Assembly: GCF_001297125.1 (NCBI RefSeq) | Contig: NZ_LHPC01000017.1 | Location: 344,476-408,475, forward strand | DNA length: 64,000 nt | Source: Pseudomonas sp. RIT-PI-q | Lineage (GTDB): Bacteria; Pseudomonadota; Gammaproteobacteria; Pseudomonadales; Pseudomonadaceae | Direction: 5' to 3' | Shown: positions 25,074 through 32,757 of the stretch, piece after piece | How positions within the stretch are numbered: the stretch's first letter is position 1 | How the letters are laid out: each line of letters begins with the position of its first letter | Notes under the pieces: model-generated | The model's input: the letters and a program-made list of their open reading frames with translations, nothing else | Told to the model about the DNA's origin: nothing | Database searches by the model: none | Position numbers and translations under genes: made by a program

Positions 25074-25162
25074 GTGGGAGCGGGCTTGCCCGCGATGGGG
25101 TCGGGTCAGTCTCATCAATGTTGATTGACCCACCGCCATCGCGGGCAAGCCCGCTCCCACAG
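25074..25162. repeat. Inverted REP pair (GCGGGCAAGCCCGCTCCCACA family)
   Basis: CTGTGGGAGCGGGCTTGCCC begins at about 25072, and its complement ends with CTCCCACAG at 25162. It lies between two same-strand genes and may modulate read-through or mRNA stability. Confidence 0.85.
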
Positions 25163-25187
25163 GTGAATATGCCGGGACTAAAAAGGG

Positions 25188-26525
25188 TTACTTGGCCCAG
25201 CGCCGCAGGTCCGATGGGGTGTAGTCGTCGGTCTTGGCGGCGAAGCCGACGCGCATCGGTTCGGTCTCTTCGTTGGCCAGGCCACCGGCGTAGTAGCGGC
25301 CGGAGATCAGGTCATACGAGGTTTCCAGCACGTTGTAGGTGAAGCCATGGTCGTACTGCTGAATCGCGTGCAGTTCGCCGCTGCGCCAGAGTTCGCCACG
25401 GCTGTCGTACTGGTCCGACTGGGCGATCTGCCAACTGTCCTCGTCCACATAGAAGCGGCGCTTGGCGTAGATGTGCCGGGCGTTCGGCTTGAGGGTCGCT
25501 TCCACTACCCACACCCGATGCTTCTCGTAGCGGGCCAGGTCCTGGTTGATGTGATTGGGCTTGATCACGTCGTCGTACTTGAGGCCGTGGCTGCCGATCT
25601 TGTAGCTGTTGTAAGGGATGAACAGCTCTTGCTTGCCGATCAGTTTCCAGTCGAAACGGTCCGGCGCGCCGTTGTAGCCGTCGATGTTGTCGGCGGTGAT
25701 CAGACCGTTGCTGTAACGGGCGCTGTTGTCGTAGGCAATCATCGGCGCGCGGCGAACGCGACGCTGGCCCGGCAGGTATTGCCAGGCCGAACGCGGCTCG
25801 GCCACCTGATCGATCGGCTCGTGCACCAGCACCGCTTCACCGGACAAGCGCGCCGGTTCCAGCACCCGGCTCTTGAACATGAACAGGATGTTGGAGCCTG
25901 CATCCAGCCCGCCGACGGTGTCGGCGAAGTTGATCAGCGACTGGTTGCGCACGTAACTGGTGGCGCCGTTTTCACGCACCAGCGCCGAACTGCTGATGCG
26001 CTCGTAGCTGCCGCCGCGATAACGGGTCATGTGGTTCCACATCACCTCCAGCCCTTCGGTGGGCAATGGAAACGGAATGCCCCGCGCATAGTCATGCAAG
26101 CCGTTGCCGCCATCGGCCATGCTGGTCTTGGCGACGTTGTCGCGGCTCTGCGCCAGTACATCCTTGGGCAGGTTGGCGCTGCGATGAGTCGGGTAGATGT
26201 TCATCTTGTAGCTGTCGGGAAAGCGCTTGAACAAGGCGATCTGACCGGGGCTGAGAAACTTCTGGTACTGCGCGAGGTTTTTCGCATCGATGGTGAACAA
26301 CGGCTTTTCCGCGGCATACGGATCGCTGTAGCTGCCCTTGCTGTCGACGGTGCCGGCGTTGCTCGCCAGGCCACCGGTCCACGCCGGAATGCTGCCGTCG
26401 GCGTTGGCCGCCATTTCCGAACCCATGGGGGTCAATGTCTTGCCGAGGGCGGCCGAATCGGTGCCTTTGGCCTGGGCCAGGCCGACGGTGCAGGCCAGCG
26501 CCAGCACGCACAATTGCATACGCAT
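25188..26525 (-). CDS. DUF1329 exported protein (LolA-like fold)
   Basis: A 445-residue exported protein with a signal peptide (MRMQLCVLALACTVGLAQA). DUF1329 features are LGKTLTPMGSEMAANADGSIPAWTGG in the mature N-terminus, a central LPGQRRVRRAPMIAYDN, and the C-terminal YDLISGRYYAGGLANE. DUF1329 proteins are thought to adopt the lipid-binding LolA/LolB half-barrel and almost always accompany a DUF1302 porin-like protein, as here. AAGGAGA precedes the ATG, and the DUF1302 gene ends 11 bases upstream. The pair is known from hydrophobic-substrate loci such as steroid or aromatic ester catabolism; the actual ligand is unknown. Confidence 0.85.
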   Translation of the reverse strand: MRMQLCVLALACTVGLAQAKGTDSAALGKTLTPMGSEMAANADGSIPAWTGGLASNAGTVDSKGSYSDPYAAEKPLFTIDAKNLAQYQKFLSPGQIALFKRFPDSYKMNIYPTHRSANLPKDVLAQSRDNVAKTSMADGGNGLHDYARGIPFPLPTEGLEVMWNHMTRYRGGSYERISSSALVRENGATSYVRNQSLINFADTVGGLDAGSNILFMFKSRVLEPARLSGEAVLVHEPIDQVAEPRSAWQYLPGQRRVRRAPMIAYDNSARYSNGLITADNIDGYNGAPDRFDWKLIGKQELFIPYNSYKIGSHGLKYDDVIKPNHINQDLARYEKHRVWVVEATLKPNARHIYAKRRFYVDEDSWQIAQSDQYDSRGELWRSGELHAIQQYDHGFTYNVLETSYDLISGRYYAGGLANEETEPMRVGFAAKTDDYTPSDLRRWAK

Positions 26526-26536
26526 TTTGGTTCTCC

Positions 26537-28363
26537 TTAGAAGTCTGCCTTGAAGCTGACGGACGCGAAGTCGCGGTCGTCGAGGGTGCTGTATTTGTTG
26601 GAGCCGAAGAACGCGTTGTAGGCCAGCTCCACGCTGTAATCGTTCATGTAGACGCCGGTCATGCTCACGCCCAGGGCTTGCTGGCCTTCCTGGAACGGCC
26701 CTTGCGGATCGTAGGAATAACCCTCGACGTCGTGCCGCCAGTTGACCGCCGGAATCAGGTTGATGCCGGGCAGCACATCGCTGTATTCCAGGCTGGCGCG
26801 CAGGCGATAGCCCCACGACCAATCGGTGGCGAAACCCTTGTCGGTGCAGTACTGATTGGTCACGCCGGAGGCCACGGTGTTGCACGGCGTGCCGTTGCGT
26901 GTGGAACTGCGGCCGAACGCGGCGTTACGGCCCAAACGCTCGTCGCCGAGGTCGTCGATGTGCACCACGCCCGCCTCGCCGAACAGGCTCAGGCGGGTGG
27001 CGCCCAGCACGTTGTCGAAGGCCTGGGTCGCCGAGCCGGTCATCTGCCAGACGCCCTTGCGCACCCAGCCGTCGTAGCGGTCGCCACGGTTGATGTTGAA
27101 TCCGGGTGGCAAGTCGATCCATGAGCTGCCGCTCGGCCCGGAAATCACCGCGACGTTGACGTCCGGCGCGTTGATCGCCAGCGGCATGTTCGGCCGATAA
27201 CTGATTTCACCGGCCAGGGAAATCCCGCTGTTCGGTTCGACGCCATTCAGGCTGATGCCGTACAGGCGAATGTTCTCCGGGAACGCCGCCGCGTACGTTG
27301 GGCCCTGAATGCCGCCGGGGAAGGTGCCGCGCAGGCTGGTGTTTTTTGCATCGAGGGTGAAATACGGCAACCGCGAGTGATAGTTGATGTAGTAGATCGC
27401 CGCTTCGGCATCGTTCAGCGCCGGGATCATCTGGCGCAGGGCGAAACCGAACTGACCGTTATCGGACGGCGACTCGTTGCCCCGCGACGTAGCGTACAAC
27501 CCCGCTGCCTGCATTTGATCGTCAGTTTGCACCTGGCTCAAATACAACGGCCCGCAGCCCTTCTGGATCGCATCGCTGGTGGCGAAGAACGTGCCGCAAC
27601 CATCAAGGACGCTGGGGCGCCAGTTGTACTGGTAGAAGCCTTCAAGGTTGGTGGTGTCCGTGAGGCCGAAGCTGAACGAGACCATCTCCACCGGCAACTG
27701 GCCTTCCTTGATCTCGACACCGGGGCGGTTGAACGCCGAGACGTCGAGCGGGTTGATCACGTTGATGCCGTTCTGGATCAGCAGCGATTCGCCCCAGGAC
27801 AACACCTGGTTGCCGACTTTCACGTTCAGCGGATGCTCGGCCACCTGGAAGTCTTTCCAGACGTAGGCGTCGAGCGCCTCGAAACCCTTGAACTTCGACA
27901 GGTCGTCCCAGCCTGAATCGTCGAAATCCTTGAAGCGGCCGTTGCGGGTTTCGTAGGCGTGGTCGTACCAGTATTTGAAGCGAATGAACGCGCCCTGGCC
28001 CTGGCCATCGAGGCTGAAATCGGAGAGGCCCTTGAAGACCTGCGAAATGGGGTCGCCGCGCTCGAAGTTGAGCCGGTTATCGTCGGCGCTGACGCTGGTG
28101 CCATTGGCGTGTTTGCCTTGGGCTTGCAGGGCATTGGCGCGAGTCATCAGGCTTTTTTCGGGGTTTTGCGTCGACCAGCTACTGCCCAGGGTCAGGGTGG
28201 TTTTGGTCGACAGGCTCCAGTCTTCGTTGAGGTCAAACGTGGTGGCGTAAGTGGGGCTGCTCAAGACAGCCAGCATCGCCAGCGCAAGGGGTTGTGGGTG
28301 GGTGTGGCCAAGCCGGTGTCGTCGTGGGAGGACAGTGGCGGTGGCCGAGCATTTTCTTATCAT
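26537..28363 (-). CDS. DUF1302 outer-membrane protein
   Basis: A 608-residue exported protein. The N-terminal extension is basic (MIRKCSATATVLPRRHR), followed by a hydrophobic run ending near SSPTYA-TTFDLNEDWSLS, giving an unusually long signal region. The remainder is rich in aromatic-ended, alternating beta strands and ends in ASVSFKADF, a terminal aromatic typical of outer-membrane barrels. DUF1302 members are predicted beta-barrels that work with DUF1329 partners. GGAG precedes the ATG. It is the first gene of the operon, with an AraC regulator 255 bases further upstream on the same strand. Confidence 0.85.
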   Translation of the reverse strand: MIRKCSATATVLPRRHRLGHTHPQPLALAMLAVLSSPTYATTFDLNEDWSLSTKTTLTLGSSWSTQNPEKSLMTRANALQAQGKHANGTSVSADDNRLNFERGDPISQVFKGLSDFSLDGQGQGAFIRFKYWYDHAYETRNGRFKDFDDSGWDDLSKFKGFEALDAYVWKDFQVAEHPLNVKVGNQVLSWGESLLIQNGINVINPLDVSAFNRPGVEIKEGQLPVEMVSFSFGLTDTTNLEGFYQYNWRPSVLDGCGTFFATSDAIQKGCGPLYLSQVQTDDQMQAAGLYATSRGNESPSDNGQFGFALRQMIPALNDAEAAIYYINYHSRLPYFTLDAKNTSLRGTFPGGIQGPTYAAAFPENIRLYGISLNGVEPNSGISLAGEISYRPNMPLAINAPDVNVAVISGPSGSSWIDLPPGFNINRGDRYDGWVRKGVWQMTGSATQAFDNVLGATRLSLFGEAGVVHIDDLGDERLGRNAAFGRSSTRNGTPCNTVASGVTNQYCTDKGFATDWSWGYRLRASLEYSDVLPGINLIPAVNWRHDVEGYSYDPQGPFQEGQQALGVSMTGVYMNDYSVELAYNAFFGSNKYSTLDDRDFASVSFKADF

Positions 28364-28479
28364 TATTGGGCTCCGGTCAGGGTTACTCAGCCTGGGTACG
28401 GTGCCCAACAATTGGTTTTGACACGCAAGCGATGGCCGACAAAAAATAATCATCAGGGTGATTGGGGGCGGTGTCCCCC

Positions 28480-28578
28480 TGTAGGAGCTGGCTTGCCAGC
28501 GAAGGATTCGAATGCGCCACGTTTATCCTGTTGAAAACCGTCATCGTTGACGACTTCGCTGGCAAGCCAGCTCCTACA
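28480..28578. repeat. Inverted REP pair sharing its spacer with 15.2 kb
   Basis: Arms TGTAGGAGCTGGCTTGCCAG... at 28480-28504 and the complement at 28554-28578. The interior CGCCACGTTTATCCTGTTGA is the reverse of the ACAGGATAAACGTGGCG spacer at 15.3 kb. Confidence 0.85.
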
Positions 28579-28617
28579 GGGAGGGTGAAACCAATATCAG
28601 CCGCAGATCAGCCCCCA

Positions 28618-29457
28618 TCAAAGCCCCAACCGAAACTGCTTAGGCGTAATCCCGAACTGCTTGCGAAACGCCCGAATAAAATTGCTCGGCTGCCGATACC
28701 CCAACCGCTCGGCAATCCGCTCAATCGGCTGATCCCCCGCCGTCAACCAATGCCGCGCCATCTCCAGGCTGTCGCTGCGCAGATACTGCGCCGCCTCGGT
28801 TTGCCAGTGCCGCAGCATGCTCTGATGCAAAAACGCATTAGCCCCCAGCAACGGTTCATCCAGACTGCCCAGTGGCAATCTCAGACACGGATGCGCTCCC
28901 TCCTCCACCTCGATACCAACGCCACGTAACCACTGGCCAGCCGCCTGTCGCGGCGTCAGCCTGACACCGACAAACACCTCCCCCGGCGCCCGCCCCATAC
29001 GCCGCGAAATATTGCGCACCAGGCTCAACGTCGCCGCATCCAGACCGAAAAAGTGCGGCAACACATCCGCCCCGCGCAAATGCAATCGTGCCTCTGCACC
29101 CGCCTCTTCAAGCTCTGCCACCACGTAATTGGTCACCCGTGGCAGGAACTCGACAAAACACCCCAGGCTCGCCCGCAACGTCGCGGCGGAATCGAGCAAG
29201 ATGTTCAAACCTTGCAGACAGGTCGTCGCCATGCCATTAACCAGTTCACAGCCAAACGTCGGCCCCGCCCCCAGGCGTTCGCATTCATTCCACAACTGTT
29301 CAACCAGGTGCGCGGGAATAGGCTGCCCCTGCCCATCCAGCCACGACAAACTGATACCGGCGCGCGCAAGCAACTGCTCCTGACACAGGCCGGATTGCTG
29401 GGCATGACTGAGAATGGTGCGAGTAAAAGCGCTGGAAGCGAACGATTGAGGGGTCAT
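28618..29457 (-). CDS. AraC family regulator (arabinose-binding-like N-domain)
   Basis: A 279-residue protein. Residues 1-180 match the OruR/Arabinose_bd-type N-terminal domain (SFASSAFTRTILSHAQQSG, IPAHLVEQLWNECERLG). Residues 185-279 form the two-helix-turn-helix AraC domain (GDQPIERIAERLGYRQPSNF, RAFRKQFGITPKQFR). Regulators of this type usually respond to a small metabolite and activate adjacent catabolic genes. It is upstream of, and on the same strand as, the DUF1302 operon, and divergent from a LysR gene with 94 bases between them. The start at 29457 gives the normal length; no strong ribosome-binding site is visible. Confidence 0.85.
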   Translation of the reverse strand: MTPQSFASSAFTRTILSHAQQSGLCQEQLLARAGISLSWLDGQGQPIPAHLVEQLWNECERLGAGPTFGCELVNGMATTCLQGLNILLDSAATLRASLGCFVEFLPRVTNYVVAELEEAGAEARLHLRGADVLPHFFGLDAATLSLVRNISRRMGRAPGEVFVGVRLTPRQAAGQWLRGVGIEVEEGAHPCLRLPLGSLDEPLLGANAFLHQSMLRHWQTEAAQYLRSDSLEMARHWLTAGDQPIERIAERLGYRQPSNFIRAFRKQFGITPKQFRLGL

Positions 29458-29551
29458 GGCGAACTGCAACGAGAAGACAGGGTTGTACTTATGCCAGCCC
29501 CTGTGATATCGATCAAATGCATTAAAAGTATCCGCAGAATGCAGGAGACGC

Positions 29552-30475
29552 ATGATGGACTTACGCCAGCTTCGCCACCTCGTCGCCCTGGCCGATTACC
29601 GCAGCTTCGGCCGGGCCGCCGAGGCCATCAACCTCAGTCAACCGGCCTTCAGTCGCAGCATCCAGACCCTGGAACGCGACCTCGATTGCGCATTGGTTGA
29701 ACGCAGCAGTCGCGAGTTCCGCCTGACTGGCCAAGGTGAATTGGTGCTGCAACACGCCCGGCGCCTGCTCGCCGGCAGCCAGGCGCTGCACAACGAATTG
29801 ACCCAGTACAACGGCCTGACCGGCGGCGAGCTGCATTTCGGCAGCGGCCCTTACCCGGCGCAGTTGCTGGTGCCTGAAGCGCTGGCCGAATTCATCCAGG
29901 CGCATCCGAAGATCCGCACCAGCTTCCACCTCGGCGACTGGGAACAACTGGCGCTGTGGCTGCGCGAGCAACAGATCGAGTTCCTGGTGGCCGACGCGCG
30001 CTATTTCACTGGGGACCCGCAGTACCGGGTGCAACTGCTGCGACCACGGCGCGGGCGGTTTTTCTGCCGCATCGGCCACCCATTGGCGGCGCGCGAAAAC
30101 CTCTCCTTGCGCGCCCTGCTTGACTACGCCGTGGTCGGCACGCGAATTCCACCGATGATCCGCAAGATCCTCGCCGATGTGCAGGGCGAGCCGGACTTCA
30201 ACCCGAGCGTCGAATGCGCGCAATTCGACGCGATCCGCCGCGTGGTCATGCACTCCGACGCCGTGGGCATCGCGACCCTGGAAGCCCTCACTGAACTGGC
30301 CGATCAAGGACTCATCCGCCTGCTGGATTTTGTCGACGTGCCCAGCGATGACCCCGGTTTGCAGCTGCATTACGGCATCGTCAGCCGCGCCGGGTACTCC
30401 CTGACACCGGCAGCGCTGGCGATGGTCGATGCGATTCTGGCGGTTGATCGCCGTTTGCTGGCAGTCTCGCAATGA
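29552..30475 (+). CDS. LysR family transcriptional regulator
   Basis: A 307-residue LysR protein. The winged helix is at residues 1-60 (LRQLRHLVALADYRSFGRAA, LSQPAFSRSIQTLERDL), and the periplasmic-binding-like effector domain follows (GELHFGSGPYPAQLLVPEAL onward). AGGAG lies six bases before the ATG; a second in-frame ATG follows immediately. It is divergent from the AraC gene, so the two share a control region and may cross-regulate. The target is unknown, but proximity suggests the DUF1302/DUF1329 operon. Confidence 0.88.
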   Translation: MMDLRQLRHLVALADYRSFGRAAEAINLSQPAFSRSIQTLERDLDCALVERSSREFRLTGQGELVLQHARRLLAGSQALHNELTQYNGLTGGELHFGSGPYPAQLLVPEALAEFIQAHPKIRTSFHLGDWEQLALWLREQQIEFLVADARYFTGDPQYRVQLLRPRRGRFFCRIGHPLAARENLSLRALLDYAVVGTRIPPMIRKILADVQGEPDFNPSVECAQFDAIRRVVMHSDAVGIATLEALTELADQGLIRLLDFVDVPSDDPGLQLHYGIVSRAGYSLTPAALAMVDAILAVDRRLLAVSQ

Positions 30476-30484
30476 CTCGGACCG

Positions 30485-30580
30485 TGCAGGAGCTGCCGCA
30501 GGCTGCGATCTTTTGATCCTGGCAGTCTCAGATCAACAAAGATCCAGGTCAAAAGATCGCAGCCTGCGGCAGCTCCTACA
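30485..30580. repeat. Inverted REP pair (GCAGGAGCTGCCGCAGGCTGCG family)
   Basis: Arms GCAGGAGCTGCCGCAGGCTG... beginning at 30485 and the complement CAGCCTGCGGCAGCTCCTAC ending at about 30580, with AAAAGATCGC/GCGATCTTTT extending the stem. It lies between convergent LysR genes. Confidence 0.8.
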
Positions 30581-30603
30581 TTGACCGTGTTCAACTCAAG
30601 CGC

Positions 30604-31518
30604 CTACGCACGTCGTGCAAGCGCCTGCAACGTTCGCGGCTCACCCAGCGCGCGCAGCAGGCAATGCATTGCCTCTTCACGGCTGCGTTCGAAGCGATAG
30701 CGGGCCTCGATATACAACGCCAGTTTCAGCTCCACCGGCTCATCAAGCGGCAACGGCGCTTGCTGCAAACCCAGCACACTGGCGACGCGACTCGGTAGAC
30801 TCATGCCTAACGGTTGCCGATCGGCAATCAGTTTGGCCGCCAGCGGGCTTTGTGTATTCACCGCTACGGTTCGGCGCAGCCCCTTGAGGCCGAGGTGCAA
30901 GTCCACCGGACTGAGCCCGTCGCGGCGGCTGGACACTTGAATCTGTGGCTGCTCCAGATAGGCCTGCAAGGTCCGCGGCGGTTCCGCCAGCGCACTGCCA
31001 TAAGCGAACACGTAATGGTCGGCCGGTAACACCTGTTTATGCAGACCGGCGAGCCCGGCCAAAGGTTGATCAAGGTCGATCAGGATGTCCAGTTTGCCAC
31101 TGGCCAACTCCTGCAAGGCATCACGACGCCGAGGCTGGAAGTAGCGCACCTGCCAGTCGGCATGCGGCGATTCGAGCAACGCGTCGAGCAGCACCGGTTG
31201 CAGGCAGTCCAGGCAACTGATGCGCAGCAACGGATTGTTTTGCCGTGCCGCAGGGATCATGCGCAAACCGTCGCGCAACGACTCCAGGGCAGCACGCACG
31301 TAATCGGCCAGACGGTGCGCTACCAAGGTCGGTGTCACGCCGAGACGACTCTTGATGAACAGCGGATCACCGCACAAATCGCGCAGGCGTCGCAGGGCAT
31401 TGCTCATGGCCGGTTGCGACAGGCACATCACCTCGGCGGCACGGGTGACGCTGCGCTGCTGGTAAATCGCATCGAAGGCGAGCAGCAGGTTCAGGTCGAG
31501 CTGGCGTAAATCAAGCAT
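30604..31518 (-). CDS. LysR family transcriptional regulator (NodD/SyrM-like)
   Basis: A 304-residue LysR protein beginning MLDLRQLDLNLLLAFDAIYQ with recognition helix LSQPAMSNALRRLRDLCGDP and FIKSRLGVTPT. The LNLLxxFDAIYxxRSVTRAA pattern puts it in the group of NodD-like aromatic-sensing LysR proteins. The effector domain contains SCLDCLQPVLLDALL and a long LxLKGLRRTVAV segment. It is divergent from an AraC gene, with 71 bases between starts. Target unknown. Confidence 0.88.
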   Translation of the reverse strand: MLDLRQLDLNLLLAFDAIYQQRSVTRAAEVMCLSQPAMSNALRRLRDLCGDPLFIKSRLGVTPTLVAHRLADYVRAALESLRDGLRMIPAARQNNPLLRISCLDCLQPVLLDALLESPHADWQVRYFQPRRRDALQELASGKLDILIDLDQPLAGLAGLHKQVLPADHYVFAYGSALAEPPRTLQAYLEQPQIQVSSRRDGLSPVDLHLGLKGLRRTVAVNTQSPLAAKLIADRQPLGMSLPSRVASVLGLQQAPLPLDEPVELKLALYIEARYRFERSREEAMHCLLRALGEPRTLQALARRA

Positions 31519-31589
31519 AGTCTTGCTCCGGCAAATCGCTTAACGTCGGGCAGCCTAACCAGTGTCCCGGAACATGCTGTGAGCCCTAC

Positions 31590-32633
31590 ATGACAAAAAG
31601 CGATCAGCCACTGCCCCAGCAACCACTGCCCAATGCGTTCTATGCGCCGACCTTGCTGCCGGCCATCGAAGAACTGCTGGCCCGAGGCATTGCCCGGGAA
31701 ACCATCGAAGGCCTGTTTCGCCGCAGCCTGTTCGAACTGCGCACGCCGTTCATGCGCGTGCCACTGTTCCTCTCGCGGCGCTTCTGGGCGTTTGCCCTGG
31801 AGCAAACCGGCGACCCGCTGATTGGCCTGGCGGCGGGACGACGATTCGTCTCCACCGCCACCAATGGCCTGACGTACCTGTTCGATGTGGCGGTGACCCT
31901 GGAAAGCGCCTGCGAGTATTTCCAGCGATTCTTCCCCTTCTTCAACGGGCACTTCCAGGCGCAAATCGTCCACAGCGCGGACGGTGTCGAGTTGCGTTTG
32001 CTCGACTGCGCCAGCCTGAAAGCCGACGCGGCGACCACCGATTACATCCTCATCAGCCTGTGCAGCATGCTGCGCCGCAAATTTCTCGCCAGCGGCCTGG
32101 AGCGCGATCCAGTGCTCGGGGTCAGTCTGGCCTGGTCATGTACGCCTGATCCGCAGGCGCATGAACAGGCATTTCGTGCGCCGGTGCAGTGGGGGCAGGC
32201 GCACCATTCGATTCGCCTCGATCCGCAGTTGTTTCTGGCGCCGTTGACCCCCGGCAACCACGAACTGGAACACACCCTGGTCGAGTTGCTGGAGCAGACC
32301 CGCCGCAACAGCGAGCCGACGTTGCTGGAAATGGTCAGCGACCATCTGGTTGCAGACCTGGCCGCAGCCAACTGGCAGCAATTTTGCGCCGACCGCCACT
32401 TGCTTGAACGCACGGCGGCACGACGGTTGAAGGCGCTGGGCGGGCGCTTTTCGGAATCGCTGGATGAGTGCCGCCGATGCCGGGCGGAAGATTTGTTGCA
32501 GGCGCTGGATCTGGAGTTGGTGGAGATTTCCGACCGGTTGGGCTACAGCGATGTGCAGAGTTTCAATCGGGCGTGTTTGCGCTGGTTCGGGTGCGCGCCG
32601 GGGGTGTATCGGACACGGTGGGCGCAACCTTAA
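31590..32633 (+). CDS. AraC family transcriptional regulator
   Basis: A 347-residue protein with an Arabinose_bd-type N-terminal domain (LPAIEELLARGIARETIEGL, FEL-RTPFMRVPLF near residue 55) and a C-terminal AraC DNA-binding domain (ELVEISDRLGYSDVQSFNRA, LRWFGCAPGVYR). It is divergent from the NodD-like LysR gene. The layout (two divergent regulator pairs back to back) is unusual and suggests dedicated control of the adjacent exported-protein operon; this is inference. Confidence 0.85.
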   Translation: MTKSDQPLPQQPLPNAFYAPTLLPAIEELLARGIARETIEGLFRRSLFELRTPFMRVPLFLSRRFWAFALEQTGDPLIGLAAGRRFVSTATNGLTYLFDVAVTLESACEYFQRFFPFFNGHFQAQIVHSADGVELRLLDCASLKADAATTDYILISLCSMLRRKFLASGLERDPVLGVSLAWSCTPDPQAHEQAFRAPVQWGQAHHSIRLDPQLFLAPLTPGNHELEHTLVELLEQTRRNSEPTLLEMVSDHLVADLAAANWQQFCADRHLLERTAARRLKALGGRFSESLDECRRCRAEDLLQALDLELVEISDRLGYSDVQSFNRACLRWFGCAPGVYRTRWAQP

Positions 32634-32656
32634 GATTTGTGTTGATAGAACTGACG

Positions 32657-32736
32657 CCTTCGCGGGCAAGCCCGCTCCCACAGGGTTTAGTGAGCGCCGC
32701 AAATCCACTGTGGGAGCGGGCTTGCCCGCGATGAGG
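32657..32736. repeat. Inverted REP pair (GCGGGCAAGCCCGCTCCCACA family)
   Basis: TTCGCGGGCAAGCCCGCTCC begins at 32659 and the complement GTGGGAGCGGGCTTGCCCGC ends by 32731. It separates the convergent AraC and sulfatase-fold genes. Confidence 0.85.
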
Positions 32737-32757
32737 CCCGCTCAAACAATCGAGATC

